Assembly (NCBI GenBank): GCA_902552755.1
Contig: CACDHV010000006.1
Location: 1 to 53,447 of the forward strand
Source of the DNA: an uncultured Pelagibacteraceae bacterium
GTDB taxonomy: Bacteria; Pseudomonadota; Alphaproteobacteria; Pelagibacterales; Pelagibacteraceae
DNA length: 53,447 nucleotides
Reading direction: 5' to 3'
Part shown: piece by piece, positions 17,464 through 27,462 of the stretch
How the letters are laid out: every line of letters begins with the position of its first letter
Numbering within the stretch: the stretch's first letter is position 1
The notes under the pieces: model-generated
What the model saw: only the letters and a program-made list of their open reading frames with translations
Told to the model about the DNA's origin: nothing
The model's database searches: none
Program-made: the position numbers and the translations under genes

Positions 17464-17673
17464 ATGAGTAAAAAGTTAAAGAAAAATGAAAAAAGAAAAA
17501 AAAAGGTTATCAAGTTAATAGAAAAACTTAAAAATAAGATCAATTTAAAAGAAAAAAAATTATCTAAAATTAATATTAAAATTGCAAGTATTGAAAAAAG
17601 AGTTGCTGAAAAAAAAACAAAAAAACTAGCTAAAAAGAGGACTATCGAGAGTTCCGCATCTGTAAATAATTAA
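17464..17673 (+). CDS. Small lysine-rich coiled-coil protein of unknown function
   Basis: 69 residues, of which about 24 are lysine and 3 arginine, so the protein is extremely basic. Residues about 10-60 alternate hydrophobic I/L/V with K/E in heptad-like fashion and should form one long amphipathic helix or coiled coil; the tail SSASVNN is uncharged. I do not recognise a family. A perfect AGGAGGT (17453-17459) lies 4 bases before the ATG, unusually strong compared with its neighbours, with a TATAAT promoter above and a 13-bp hairpin below. This points to a real, well-expressed single gene. Binding to nucleic acid, ribosomes or polyphosphate is conceivable from the charge but unproven. Confidence 0.8.
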   Translation: MSKKLKKNEKRKKKVIKLIEKLKNKINLKEKKLSKINIKIASIEKRVAEKKTKKLAKKRTIESSASVNN

Positions 17674-17685
17674 TTTCTAAATCTT

Positions 17686-17718
17686 CTTTCCCCTTTTTGT
17701 AATTAAAAAAGGGGAAAG
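17686..17718. terminator. Strong hairpin between convergent genes
   Basis: CTTTCCCCTTTTT (17686-17698) and AAAAAGGGGAAAG (17706-17718) form a perfect 13-bp stem with a 7-base loop, between the small basic gene and manC. There is no clear T-run after the stem on either strand, so it may stabilise the 3' end rather than terminate by the classic mechanism. Confidence 0.6.
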
Positions 17719-17838
17719 TAGTTAATCAACAAAATTTTAAAATTAAGGGAAAATAAAGATGTTTTATAATTTAAAATTTTATTAGAATTTTATAATTAAT
17801 GTTGATGACAAAAATATTTATAGATTATTACAATTTAA

Positions 17839-19047
17839 TTAAAGTTTATTTGCTCTACCATAAATGTCTTGATATCTAACAATATCAGTCTCTTTTAGAA
17901 TTGAACCAACTTGAGCTTCCATAATTTTTACAGGTTTTTTTCCAGGATTTTGTATTCTATGAATTGCTCCTAATGGAATAAATATATGCTCATCAGGTTT
18001 TTTATTAATAATATTTTTATTTAAAGTTATTCTTGGATTACCTTTTGTAACTAACCAATGTTCTGCTCTGTGATGATGTTTTTGAAGACTTAATATACCT
18101 TTAGGTTTAACTGATAATTCTTTAATTAAAAACTCTTTTCCTTCGAATAAATTTAAATAACTCCCCCATGGTCTATAAAAAATATTCTTTTTCTTAAAGT
18201 GTTTTCTTTTATTTTTATCATATATCTTGAGTATCTCTTTCCAACTACCAAGATCAGACCAAGGTATATCTAGTTTAATAGCATTAATTTTATTTGTTTT
18301 CTCAAGTATTGCATAATCAAAAGATTTCTCGATTGATTTTTCAAAAGCTCTTTTATTTAAGTAGTAGGTATTATTTTTATATTTGCCTTTTTTAATTGCC
18401 TCAACACAACTTTTGTAGGTTTTATTTTGATATTTTTTAAAGTTATTAATAATTGAATCTTTTCTTAAATAAAACATGCCAGAATTCCAATAACCTTTTT
18501 TTTTAATTACTTCTTTTGCTTTTGATAAATTTGGTTTTTCAATAAATTTTGTAACTTTATTTATAGATTTAATTTTTTTAGTTAAAAAATATCCATACTC
18601 ACTTGATGGATTTGTTGGTTTAATTCCAAAAATAAATAAATTTTGATCATCTAAATTTGATTTATTTTTTAATAGGGCTTTATTTAAAATATTAGATTTT
18701 TCAATTAAATGATCTGCTGCAAAAAACATTAATGGTTGCTCTAATGGAATATCTTTTATTAATGCGGACACTAATATTGCTGGTGCGGTATTTTTTTTAG
18801 CTGGCTCTAAAACTATTTTAAACTTTTTTATTTTACTTTTTTTTAAAGCTAATTTGACTTGTTTTAAGTATTTTAAATTTGTACTGATTATAGGAAAATC
18901 AAAAATTGGTTTATTTACTCTTTCTAAAGTTTTTTGAATTAAACTCCATCCGCCAAAATCAATAAATTGTTTTGCTTGATGTTTTTTTTTATCTGGCCAA
19001 AGTCTTGTTCCTGCGCCACCACAAAGTATTACAGGTCTAATTTTCAT
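17839..19047 (-). CDS. manC: Mannose-1-phosphate guanylyltransferase / mannose-6-phosphate isomerase
   Basis: 402 residues, a little short for the bifunctional ManC/CpsB type (about 470) but with both parts. The N-terminal nucleotidyltransferase has ILCGGAGTRLWP (residues 7-18) and FIEKP, and makes GDP-mannose from GTP and mannose-1-phosphate. The C-terminal cupin domain (about 295-395) has RPWGSY and QKHHHRAEHW, typical of the type II phosphomannose isomerase. GDP-mannose feeds surface polysaccharide or lipid glycosylation. Its ATG overlaps the ilvD stop by one base (TAATG), so it is the last gene of the valS-ilvD-manC run. Confidence 0.92.
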   Translation of the reverse strand: MKIRPVILCGGAGTRLWPDKKKHQAKQFIDFGGWSLIQKTLERVNKPIFDFPIISTNLKYLKQVKLALKKSKIKKFKIVLEPAKKNTAPAILVSALIKDIPLEQPLMFFAADHLIEKSNILNKALLKNKSNLDDQNLFIFGIKPTNPSSEYGYFLTKKIKSINKVTKFIEKPNLSKAKEVIKKKGYWNSGMFYLRKDSIINNFKKYQNKTYKSCVEAIKKGKYKNNTYYLNKRAFEKSIEKSFDYAILEKTNKINAIKLDIPWSDLGSWKEILKIYDKNKRKHFKKKNIFYRPWGSYLNLFEGKEFLIKELSVKPKGILSLQKHHHRAEHWLVTKGNPRITLNKNIINKKPDEHIFIPLGAIHRIQNPGKKPVKIMEAQVGSILKETDIVRYQDIYGRANKL

Positions 19048-20765
19048 TAAATATCAGCGTACGTTCTAACCTCGTTTTTACCACCCGGATGAGTTGGGGC
19101 GCCTTTATAAGCAGGACCAACAGTTTGTGCATATTTCCATAAAGTACCATTACCAAAATTCATCTTTCTTGGTTTCCATTTTTTACGTCTTGCACTTAAT
19201 TCCTTCTTTGTAAGCCTTACGTTAATTGTACCCTTTTTGGCGTCTATATCGATGATATCTCCATTCCTTAAAAGGGCTATAGGACCGCCTACGGAGGCCT
19301 CAGGGCCCACATGACCGATACAAAAGCCTCTGGTAGCCCCAGAGAACCTACCATCAGTAATAAGGGCTACTTTCTCCCCTTTTCCTTGACCGTAGATTGC
19401 AGCAGTTGTTTGAAGCATTTCTCTCATTCCAGGACCTCCTATAGGTCCTTCATATCTAATTATAATGATGTCTCCATCTTTGTATTTTCTGTTTATTACT
19501 GCTTTATACGCAGACTCTTCATTATCAAAACATCTAGCTCTTCCTGTAAATTGTAATTTTTTCAAACCTGCTATTTTTACAATTCCACCTTCTGGAGCCA
19601 AATTTCCTTTTAATCCAACTACTCCTCCTGTTGGTGAAATTGGATTTTTATAAGATCTCATTACTTTTTGATTTTCTCTAAATTTTACATTTTTTAAATT
19701 TTCTCTCATTGTTTTACCTGTAACTGTCATACAGTCTCCATGAATGTAGCCACCATCCATTAATGTCTTTAATAACATTGGAACTCCTCCTGCTTCCCAC
19801 ATATCTTTTGCAACATATTTTCCACCAGGTTTTAAATCAGCAAGATAAGGAGTTTTCCTAAATATTTTTGCAACATCCATTAAATCAAATTTAATTCCAA
19901 TTTCATTTGCGATAGCTGGTAAGTGCAATCCTGCGTTTGTTGATCCACCTGTTGCTGCAACAATTGTTGCTGCATTTTCTAAAGCTTTTCTTGTTACTAT
20001 GTCTCTAGGTCTAATATTTTTTGCTAATAAATTCATTACAGCTTTACCACTGTCTATTGCATATTTATTTCTTTCTAAATATGGCGCTGGTGTTCCTGCT
20101 GAGAAAGGTAAAGCTAATCCTATTGCTTCAGAAACACATGCCATTGTATTTGCAGTAAATTGTCCACCACAAGCACCTGCACTTGGACATGCTTTTAATT
20201 CTAATTTTCTTAATGCATGAGCTGTCATTTTTTTTGATGTATATTTTCCAACTCCCTCAAATACATCTACAACAGTTACATCTTTTCCATTAAATCTCCC
20301 AGGGAGAATTGATCCACCATATATAAATACGCTTGGAATATTTAAACGAACCATCGACATCATTAAACCAGGTAATGATTTATCACAGCCCGCTAATCCA
20401 ACTAATGCATCATAACAATGTCCTCTAACCGTAAGTTCAGTTGAGTCTGCTATCACATCTCTTGATATTAATGATGACTTCATTCCTTCATGACCCATCG
20501 CAATACCATCAGTTACTGTAATGGTACAAAACTCTCTTGGAGTTCCACCTGAAGCTTTAACTCCTTTTTTGACCGATTGTGCTTGTTTCATTAAATTTAT
20601 GTTACATGGAGCTGCTTCATTCCATGTTGAAACAACACCAACAAATGGTTTTGCTACATCTTTTTCTGTTAAATCCATTGCGTAATAAAATGATCTTTGA
20701 GGGGCTTTATCTGCACCTACTGTTGTGTGTCTACTTGGTAATTTTTTCTTATTAAATTTTTTCAT
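19047..20765 (-). CDS. ilvD: Dihydroxy-acid dehydratase
   Basis: 572 residues, full length. Catalyses dehydration of 2,3-dihydroxy-isovalerate and -methylvalerate in valine/isoleucine synthesis. Iron-sulfur ligand regions are present: [19 protein letters not shown] and [16 protein letters not shown]. The conserved C-terminal [19 protein letters not shown] also matches. It joins valS and manC through one-base overlaps on both sides. Sharing a message with valyl-tRNA synthetase is functionally sensible, because both concern valine supply, although such an operon is not universal. Confidence 0.96.
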   Translation of the reverse strand: MKKFNKKKLPSRHTTVGADKAPQRSFYYAMDLTEKDVAKPFVGVVSTWNEAAPCNINLMKQAQSVKKGVKASGGTPREFCTITVTDGIAMGHEGMKSSLISRDVIADSTELTVRGHCYDALVGLAGCDKSLPGLMMSMVRLNIPSVFIYGGSILPGRFNGKDVTVVDVFEGVGKYTSKKMTAHALRKLELKACPSAGACGGQFTANTMACVSEAIGLALPFSAGTPAPYLERNKYAIDSGKAVMNLLAKNIRPRDIVTRKALENAATIVAATGGSTNAGLHLPAIANEIGIKFDLMDVAKIFRKTPYLADLKPGGKYVAKDMWEAGGVPMLLKTLMDGGYIHGDCMTVTGKTMRENLKNVKFRENQKVMRSYKNPISPTGGVVGLKGNLAPEGGIVKIAGLKKLQFTGRARCFDNEESAYKAVINRKYKDGDIIIIRYEGPIGGPGMREMLQTTAAIYGQGKGEKVALITDGRFSGATRGFCIGHVGPEASVGGPIALLRNGDIIDIDAKKGTINVRLTKKELSARRKKWKPRKMNFGNGTLWKYAQTVGPAYKGAPTHPGGKNEVRTYADI

Positions 20766-23392
20766 TATAAACCTTTTAGAGTTAATTCTATTTTTTTAAC
20801 ATCTTTTTCTAGATTAGCAAAGTTGCTTTTCTCCTGCTCTACTATATTTTGTGGTGCACGATCCACAAAGGATTTATTTGATAACCTAACATCAATTTTT
20901 TTCATCTCTTCACTAATTTTTTTAATTTTCTTCTCTAGTGTTGATTTGATCATATTTAAATCAACATCTTCATCAAAATATAATTTAAATAGCTCACCAT
21001 TGATAACGATGCTTGCTGATGATTTTTTTAAATCATTATCATGAAAGCTTTTAATTCTTCCATTTTTTTTTAAAATATTTTCATTAGCTGATAAAAAGTT
21101 TTTATATTCTTTATTGGTGTTTTCTGTTGAAATTTCAATAAATGATCCAGGGCTAATGTTTAATTCATTTTTAAATGATCTAATAGATGTAATAAAATTA
21201 ATGATATTATTAATTTCATCATAAGATTTTTTTTCATGATAATCATTTTCCAACCAATTGGCATGCATTAAAAATTCACCTCCATTTTTATCTAACTTGT
21301 TATTCAACCAAATCTCCTCTGTAACAAATGGGATGAAAGGATGTAGTATTATCAAAATTTCCTTAAAAACATATGCTGATGTTTGTCTTAACTCCTTAAT
21401 ATCTTCCTCATTTTTAGAATTAAATACAGTTTTAGATAACTCTAAATACCAGTCACAAAAGGAATGCCATACAAACTGATAAATATTCTTTGCGGCTTCA
21501 TCAAATCTATAGTTTTTTAAACTGTTTTCAGTCTCGTTTTTGACTTTTACAAGTTCAGATAATATCCACTTATTGATTGTTAATTTAAGATTTTCAGGTT
21601 TTTTAATGTCACTAAAATCACATTCATTTTGTCTTAAAAAATTGTTAGCGTTCCATATTTTATTTAAAAAATTTCTATAACCTTTAACCCTGTCTTCAGA
21701 CAATTTTACATCACGACCAGGTGATGCCATTGATAATAGAGTAAATCTTAAAGCATCAGCACTATACTTTTCAATAAGTTCTAAAGGATCAATTACATTA
21801 CCCTTTGATTTAGACATTTTTTGACCCTTTTCATCTCTAACTAAAGCGTGAACATATATATTTTTAAAAGGCTCTTCTTTTAAAAACTCAGTTCCCATCA
21901 TAATCATTCTAGCAACCCAGAAAAATATGATATCAAAACCAGTAACAAGAACACTTGTTGGATAAAATTTTTCAACTTCTGGTGTTTTTTCTGGCCAACC
22001 TAAAGTAGCAAATGGCCATAGACCTGATGAAAACCAAGTGTCTAATACATCTTCATCTCTTTTTAATTCCACATCTTTTGAATAGAATTCTTTTGCTTGT
22101 TTTTTACATTCATCTTCATTTTCAGCTACAAATATTTTTCCATCAGGTCCGTACCATGCTGGAATTTGATGTCCCCACCATAACTGACGGGAAATACACC
22201 AAGGTTCAATATTATCCATCCATTGAAAGTAAGTTTTAGACCAATTTTCTGGAAAAAATTTAGTCTTACCATTATTTACTACTTCTTTTGCTTTAATGGC
22301 TAAAGTTTTAGCATCAACAAACCATTGCTCTGTTAAATAAGGTTCAATAATAGAATTAGATCTATCACCGTAAGGAACTTTATTTATTAACTTTTCTATT
22401 TTTTCTAAAAATTTACCTTCTTCAAGATGTTCTAAGATTAATTTTCTTGCAGCAAATCTATCTAAACCTTTATATGGGTCAGGTGCATTGTCATTTATTT
22501 TTCCATCAGGAGTAAATATATTAATTACCTCTAACTTATTTCTAATGCCTACATCATAATCATTAAAATCATGAGCTGGAGTAATTTTTACTGCTCCTGT
22601 TCCTTGTTCAGGATCAGCATAGTCATCTGTTATTACTTTTATTTTTCTATTAGCTAAAGGAATGGTCACTAGCTTTCCAACAATATCTTTAAATCGATCG
22701 TCTTTTGGATTAACTGCTATTGCAGTATCTCCCAACATAGTTTCAGGTCTTGTTGTTGCAATTGTTATAAATTTATCTGAATTTTCTATAGGATAATTTA
22801 TATAATAAAGTTGAGAATTTACTTCACGTTGATCAACTTCTAAATCAGATATTGCTGTTTTTAAAACAACATCCCAATTTACAAGTTTTTTTGCTTTATA
22901 GATTAATTTCTTATTATAAAGATCAACAAATACTTTTATGACTGACTTAGATAAATTTTCATCCATTGTGAATGCATTACGGGACCAATCACATGAACAT
23001 CCAAGTTTTTTAAGTTGATTAATTATTATATCTCCATATTCATTCTTCCATTCCCAGACTTTTTCTATAAATTTTTCTCTACCTAATTCATTTTTTTTAA
23101 CTCCTTCTTTTGCAAGTTTTTTTTCGACTAATGCTTGGGTTGCAATACCGGCGTGATCTGTTCCTGGTTGCCATAAAGTTTCATAATTATTCATTCTATG
23201 AAATCTTGTTAAAACATCTTGAATAGAGTTATTTAAAGCATGCCCCATATGAAGGCTTCCAGTTACATTTGGTGGTGGAATTACAATTGAGAATTTTTTT
23301 GAATTTTCTTTGGGTTTAAATAATTCATGTTTTTCCCAATAATCATATATTTTATTCTCAACATTTTTATGCTCATATTTATCAAAACTCAT
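20765..23392 (-). CDS. valS: Valyl-tRNA synthetase
   Basis: 875 residues, class I synthetase. Nucleotide-binding HMGH lies at residues 48-51 ([13 protein letters not shown]) and KMSKSKGN near residue 525. The editing (CP1) domain contains [15 protein letters not shown] and [14 protein letters not shown]-terminal coiled coil (about 810-875) is typical of ValS. Charges tRNA-Val in the cytoplasm. First gene of the valS-ilvD-manC run, with a 119-base spacer to the upstream tRNA-Cys on the other strand. Confidence 0.97.
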   Translation of the reverse strand: MSFDKYEHKNVENKIYDYWEKHELFKPKENSKKFSIVIPPPNVTGSLHMGHALNNSIQDVLTRFHRMNNYETLWQPGTDHAGIATQALVEKKLAKEGVKKNELGREKFIEKVWEWKNEYGDIIINQLKKLGCSCDWSRNAFTMDENLSKSVIKVFVDLYNKKLIYKAKKLVNWDVVLKTAISDLEVDQREVNSQLYYINYPIENSDKFITIATTRPETMLGDTAIAVNPKDDRFKDIVGKLVTIPLANRKIKVITDDYADPEQGTGAVKITPAHDFNDYDVGIRNKLEVINIFTPDGKINDNAPDPYKGLDRFAARKLILEHLEEGKFLEKIEKLINKVPYGDRSNSIIEPYLTEQWFVDAKTLAIKAKEVVNNGKTKFFPENWSKTYFQWMDNIEPWCISRQLWWGHQIPAWYGPDGKIFVAENEDECKKQAKEFYSKDVELKRDEDVLDTWFSSGLWPFATLGWPEKTPEVEKFYPTSVLVTGFDIIFFWVARMIMMGTEFLKEEPFKNIYVHALVRDEKGQKMSKSKGNVIDPLELIEKYSADALRFTLLSMASPGRDVKLSEDRVKGYRNFLNKIWNANNFLRQNECDFSDIKKPENLKLTINKWILSELVKVKNETENSLKNYRFDEAAKNIYQFVWHSFCDWYLELSKTVFNSKNEEDIKELRQTSAYVFKEILIILHPFIPFVTEEIWLNNKLDKNGGEFLMHANWLENDYHEKKSYDEINNIINFITSIRSFKNELNISPGSFIEISTENTNKEYKNFLSANENILKKNGRIKSFHDNDLKKSSASIVINGELFKLYFDEDVDLNMIKSTLEKKIKKISEEMKKIDVRLSNKSFVDRAPQNIVEQEKSNFANLEKDVKKIELTLKGL

Positions 23393-23511
23393 TGATTTGT
23401 TTTATAAATTAATCAAATTAATAAACAATAATGAAAATCATTGCTAAATTTATAGACTAATGATCAAAATGGATTATACAAATGTCGATTACCAAATATT
23501 TTATATTTGAT

Positions 23512-23585
23512 GGCAACGTGGCGGAATGGTTACGCAGAGGATTGCAAATCCTTGTATCCCGGTTCGATTCCGGGCGTTGCCTCCA
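23512..23585 (+). tRNA. tRNA-Cys (anticodon GCA)
   Basis: Acceptor GGCAACG (23512-23518) pairs with CGTTGCC (23575-23581). The anticodon stem-loop GGATTGCAAATCC gives anticodon GCA, and the T-arm contains GGTTCGATTCC. The discriminator T is followed by an encoded CCA (23583-23585). Confidence 0.96.
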
Positions 23586-23634
23586 AAATAAGTATTGAGA
23601 TAAATTTTAAAAAAAGTAAGTTGTGAGAAAATAT

Positions 23635-23710
23635 TCCTCGGTAGCTCAGTTGGTAGAGCAGTTGACTGTTAATCAATTGGTCGCAGGTTCGAGTCCTGCC
23701 CGAGGAGCCA
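23635..23710 (+). tRNA. tRNA-Asn (anticodon GTT)
   Basis: Acceptor TCCTCGG (23635-23641) pairs with CCGAGGA (23700-23706), with a D-loop AGCTCAGTTGGTAGAGC and T-arm GGTTCGAGTCC. The anticodon loop reads CTGTTAA, giving GTT. CCA is encoded (23708-23710). It lies 49 bases after tRNA-Cys on the same strand and probably shares its transcript. Confidence 0.96.
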
Positions 23711-23716
23711 AATCAA

Positions 23717-24088
23717 TTAAACAACTTTAGAAGTATTTATTTGTGCTATTTGTAAATTTTTTCCAAATTTAATTTTTTGATCTTGAGTTAACTCTGAATA
23801 AACTTTAACTAAAAAGTTATAATTTACATTCATGTGTCCCTCTTTTGATTTATCAAGATTTACTAAATATTCTGAAAAATCCTCAAAGAAATAGTTAATT
23901 GGTACTTTTAAATAGTTAGAAAGTTGTAGTAATCTAATTGAACTAACACCATTAGTTCCTTTTTCATACTTTTGAATTTGTTGAAATGTTACGTTTATAG
24001 CTTTTGCTACTTTAGTCTGAGTTAAACCTAGTGCTAATCTTCTTAGCTTGAGCTTATTGCCAAGATGTTTGTTAAAATTATCTTCCAT
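23717..24088 (-). CDS. XRE-family helix-turn-helix transcriptional regulator
   Basis: 123-residue protein. An XRE/Cro-type helix-turn-helix lies at about residues 10-65 (LRRLALGLTQTKVAKAINVTFQQIQKYEKG...), which binds DNA. The C-terminal 55 residues have no ligand domain I can name. This form, with the QIQKYEKG recognition helix and a short tail, is widespread in alphaproteobacteria. It is a single gene, 6 bases from the convergent tRNA-Asn and downstream of the aap transporter genes; regulation of aap is possible but unproven. Confidence 0.85.
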   Translation of the reverse strand: MEDNFNKHLGNKLKLRRLALGLTQTKVAKAINVTFQQIQKYEKGTNGVSSIRLLQLSNYLKVPINYFFEDFSEYLVNLDKSKEGHMNVNYNFLVKVYSELTQDQKIKFGKNLQIAQINTSKVV

Positions 24089-24233
24089 TTAAGACCCCTC
24101 TTTAAATAAAATAATAATGTGAGTTAATCTAAATAGAAAACTTTATGCAAGTAAAATAATTTTTAAAAAAAATGGTTTTTTTAACTTATTCGAAACCTGT
24201 CAAGTAACTTTTTATGAAGTCTTTAGAATTATT

Positions 24234-24968
24234 TTAAAGAATTTGGCTTAAAAAAAGCTTAGTTCTGTCACTCTTTGGGTTAGCAAAGAATTCTTTAGTG
24301 TCTGCCTTCTCAATTATCATACCTTCGTCCATAAAAATGACCTCATCAGCAACTTCTTTTGCAAATCCCATCTCATGTGTCACAACAATCATGGTCATTC
24401 CACCTTTTGCAAGATTTACCATTGCATCAAGCACTTCTTTGATCATCTCTGGGTCTAATGCTGAAGTCGGCTCATCAAATAACATGATTTTTGGTTGCAT
24501 ACACAATGCTCTTGCTATCGCACAACGCTGTTGTTGACCTCCAGAAAGTTGTCCTGGGAACTTATTGGCTTGATCATCTATTTGTACTTTTTTAAGTTGA
24601 TCTAATGCAAGTTCTTGAGCTTCTTTCTTTGGCATTTTCTTAACCCAGATAGGTGCAAGAGTACAATTGTCTAAAATTGATAAGTGTGGAAATAAATTAA
24701 ATTGTTGAAAAACCATTCCAACTTCAGCTCTAATTTTCTCAATATCTTTTGTTTTTTCTGATAGTTCATTTCCATCAACAATTATATCTCCCTCTTGGTG
24801 CTCTTCTAATCTATTGATACATCTAATTAGTGTTGATTTACCCGATCCTGATGGTCCACATACTACAATTTTTTTATTTGCCTCAACCTCAAGATTTATA
24901 TTTTTTAAAACTTGAAAATCACCGAACCATTTATTCATATTTTGAATTTTTATTATTGGGTCAGACAT
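24234..24968 (-). CDS. aapP: General L-amino acid ABC transporter ATP-binding protein
   Basis: 244-residue ABC ATPase of the polar amino-acid family. Walker [10 protein letters not shown] is at residues 38-46, followed by [18 protein letters not shown], Walker [15 protein letters not shown] and switch His in VVTHEM. It powers the AapQ/AapM permeases for uptake of many L-amino acids, an important nitrogen and carbon source for SAR11-like cells. It follows aapM by 3 bases and is the last gene of the operon. Confidence 0.95.
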   Translation of the reverse strand: MSDPIIKIQNMNKWFGDFQVLKNINLEVEANKKIVVCGPSGSGKSTLIRCINRLEEHQEGDIIVDGNELSEKTKDIEKIRAEVGMVFQQFNLFPHLSILDNCTLAPIWVKKMPKKEAQELALDQLKKVQIDDQANKFPGQLSGGQQQRCAIARALCMQPKIMLFDEPTSALDPEMIKEVLDAMVNLAKGGMTMIVVTHEMGFAKEVADEVIFMDEGMIIEKADTKEFFANPKSDRTKLFLSQIL

Positions 24969-24971
24969 TTA

Positions 24972-26243
24972 TTATCTTTCAGTTTTATATTTTGCCTCTA
25001 AGTTATAACTATATTTACTCATTGCATAGCATATAATCCAGAATACTATTGATGCAAAAATATATCCCTCCATCGCAAATCCTAGCCATTTTGGATTTGT
25101 TTTTGCTAAAGCAAGCATACCTGCTAGTTCAGCTAAACCAACTACAAAGATTAAAGGAGTATCTTTAACTAATGCTAAAAAGGTATTTGCTATTCCCGGA
25201 ATAACTAATTTTAGCGCTTGAGGTAAAATTACAAAAATATGCATTTTCCAATAACCCATTCCTAAGGATTTAGCTGCATCGTATTGACCTCGTGGAAGTG
25301 ATTGTAATCCACCTCTTATAACTTCAGCACAGTAAGCAGCTTCAAATAAAGTAATTGCAATTATTACTCTTACCAATTTATCCATGAAAAAATCTTCAGG
25401 AAGAAACATTGGAAACATTACAGATGACATAAATAACACTGTAATCAGCGGAACGCCTCTCCAAAATTCAATATAACAAATTGATATATATTTTATTGCA
25501 GGAAGATTAGATCTTCTTCCTAATGCAAAAATCATACCTAGTGGAAAACAGAAAATTAGACAGAAAAAAGAAACTATAAAAGTAAGTGACAATCCTCCCC
25601 ATGCTCCAGTTTCTACCCATTGAAGTCCAAATGATCCACCAGATATTAAATAGTAAATAACTAAATATGCAATTACTGGATAGATAATAACATAATACAA
25701 TGCTAAATATTTTTTCAAATTTTCCTTCATGAAATATCCAACAAAGCCTAGTGCTATAACTAATATAAATGCAGTATTAATCCTCCAATGAAATTCATTG
25801 GGATACATTCCATACATAAATCTTCTAAACCAAACTTTAATATATGTCCAACAAGCGCCTGTACCCGTACAAGCATCTTTTGAGTCGCCAGAAATAGTGG
25901 CGTCAAAAATCATCCAACTTAGAGACTGCGGAAGAGCTTTTATAATTGAAAATAATATTACTAGAGTTAGTAAAGCATTAAAATTATTTGTGTTTATATT
26001 TTTATTTAATAAATCTAATTTTTTATTTCCTGAATAATCAATTCTCATCATATTTAATCCAATTAATCCTATGATTAATGGAAACAAAGTTGTTAAGGAG
26101 CCAGGTAGAAAAGATGTCAAATTTATTTTTAAAAAAGCATTTGATATGACATCAATTAAGCTTACTAAAACTAAAAAAGAACCGATAATAGAATAGTTTT
26201 TAATATTATCTCTGTTAGGTTTTAAAAAATTTAATGTTTGCAT
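24972..26243 (-). CDS. aapM: General L-amino acid ABC transporter permease AapM
   Basis: 423-residue inner-membrane protein with about eight hydrophobic segments. The permease coupling loop AEVIRGGLQSLPRGQYDAAKSLGMG is of the HisM/GlnP amino-acid type. The long N-terminal extension with several helices before the permease core is typical of AapM compared with HisM. It pairs with AapQ; genes are 3 bases apart on both sides. Confidence 0.93.
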   Translation of the reverse strand: MQTLNFLKPNRDNIKNYSIIGSFLVLVSLIDVISNAFLKINLTSFLPGSLTTLFPLIIGLIGLNMMRIDYSGNKKLDLLNKNINTNNFNALLTLVILFSIIKALPQSLSWMIFDATISGDSKDACTGTGACWTYIKVWFRRFMYGMYPNEFHWRINTAFILVIALGFVGYFMKENLKKYLALYYVIIYPVIAYLVIYYLISGGSFGLQWVETGAWGGLSLTFIVSFFCLIFCFPLGMIFALGRRSNLPAIKYISICYIEFWRGVPLITVLFMSSVMFPMFLPEDFFMDKLVRVIIAITLFEAAYCAEVIRGGLQSLPRGQYDAAKSLGMGYWKMHIFVILPQALKLVIPGIANTFLALVKDTPLIFVVGLAELAGMLALAKTNPKWLGFAMEGYIFASIVFWIICYAMSKYSYNLEAKYKTER

Positions 26244-26246
26244 CGT

Positions 26247-27398
26247 TTACTTTTCTTTAATTTCAATTTTTTTATTATACCAATTCATTATTGCTGCTAT
26301 AGTTAGGCTAATAGTTAAATATGTTAGCATTGTTATTGAAACGATTTCTATTGCCTTACCTGTCTGCATCAAAGCAGTCCCTGCAAATACAAGTACTAAA
26401 TCAGGGTATGCAATAGCAGCTGCCAAAGATGAATTTTTAGTTAAATTTAAATATTGGTTTGTTGTTGGCGGTATAATAATTCTTAAAGCTTGAGGCATAA
26501 TAACTAATTTTAAAACCTGATTAGGTGTTAAACCAACAGATGCTGCAGCTTCTTTTTGACCTTTGCTAACTCCTTCAATACCAGCTCTGACGCACTCTGC
26601 TACAAAGGTAGAAGTGTATAAAGATAGTGCTAGAACTAATGCTATTAATTCAGGTGGCAAACTTATTCCACCTTCATAAATATAAGAAATCTTTGATAAT
26701 TTTTTGAGCTCAGGTATTTCAAATTCTAAGGTAACTCCACCAAATATGAATGATAAAAGAGGCAATACAATTAATAGAGATACAGAATAGAGGAGTACTG
26801 GAATTTGTTTGCCTTTAGTATCTCTTAATTTATTTGCGTAATTCCTTAATACGATAATTGCAATTATTGATGCTAGACCACTATATAGAAATACATTCAA
26901 ATTTTCCCATACCATTGCTGGTATGTAATAGCCTTTTACAGTCATATAAGTTACCCCAAACCATGCATCAGCTTTTTCTGGCATAGGTAATGCTCTAAGA
27001 GCTGCGTAATACCAAAAGAAGATTTGTAACAATAATGGAATATTTCTAAAAAACTCAACGTACCATGCAGCTGAATTTTTAATTAGGTAATTTGATGATA
27101 ATCTTGCTACACCAATTATAATACCTAGTATTGTACAAATAATTATACTTATAAAAGAAACTAGCAAAGTATTTAAAAGTCCAACAAGAAAAGCACGAGC
27201 ATAGGAGTCTGATCCACTATATTCAATTAAAGAAAACTGAACATCAAATGAAGACTCTTGTGATAAAAATCCAAAACCAAAATCAATACCTCTATTATCC
27301 ATATTGGTCTGGGCATTCATGGTTAAAAACCCAAAAATAAGAACAACAAATAATATAGCTAAAATCTGAGGTATATATTTTTTTATAATGTTGTTCAT
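26247..27398 (-). CDS. aapQ: General L-amino acid ABC transporter permease AapQ
   Basis: 383-residue permease. The N-terminal part GIDFGFGFLSQESSFDVQFSLIEYSGSDSY precedes the first permease helices, as in AapQ proteins. The coupling loop reads VAECVRAGIEGVSKGQKEAAASVGLTPNQ. A large insertion between the early helices distinguishes AapQ from shorter HisQ-type proteins. It follows aapJ after 64 bases containing a terminator hairpin, so it should be expressed at a lower level than aapJ. Confidence 0.93.
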   Translation of the reverse strand: MNNIIKKYIPQILAILFVVLIFGFLTMNAQTNMDNRGIDFGFGFLSQESSFDVQFSLIEYSGSDSYARAFLVGLLNTLLVSFISIIICTILGIIIGVARLSSNYLIKNSAAWYVEFFRNIPLLLQIFFWYYAALRALPMPEKADAWFGVTYMTVKGYYIPAMVWENLNVFLYSGLASIIAIIVLRNYANKLRDTKGKQIPVLLYSVSLLIVLPLLSFIFGGVTLEFEIPELKKLSKISYIYEGGISLPPELIALVLALSLYTSTFVAECVRAGIEGVSKGQKEAAASVGLTPNQVLKLVIMPQALRIIIPPTTNQYLNLTKNSSLAAAIAYPDLVLVFAGTALMQTGKAIEIVSITMLTYLTISLTIAAIMNWYNKKIEIKEK

Positions 27399-27411
27399 AT
27401 GAAACTATAAT

Positions 27412-27444
27412 AAAAAAAAGGGCTAGATATTTCTAGCCCTTTTT
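27412..27444 (-). terminator. Intercistronic terminator/attenuator between aapJ and aapQ
   Basis: AAAGGGCTAGA (27417-27427) and TCTAGCCCTTT (27432-27442) form a perfect 11-bp stem with a TATT loop. The minus-strand transcript then runs into a row of T (A-run 27412-27419). It should let part of the transcription stop after aapJ. Confidence 0.85.
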
Positions 27445-27462
27445 AAATAATTTGAAATAAAA

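Noticed and set aside
23512..23710. tRNA-Cys/tRNA-Asn and tRNA-Arg as integration sites
   Set aside because: No integrase, no repeated tRNA 3' end and no foreign-looking gene block were found nearby.
24198..24203. Perfect TTGACA (minus strand) upstream of the XRE regulator
   Set aside because: No acceptable -10 hexamer lies 15-19 bases downstream, so a promoter cannot be supported.
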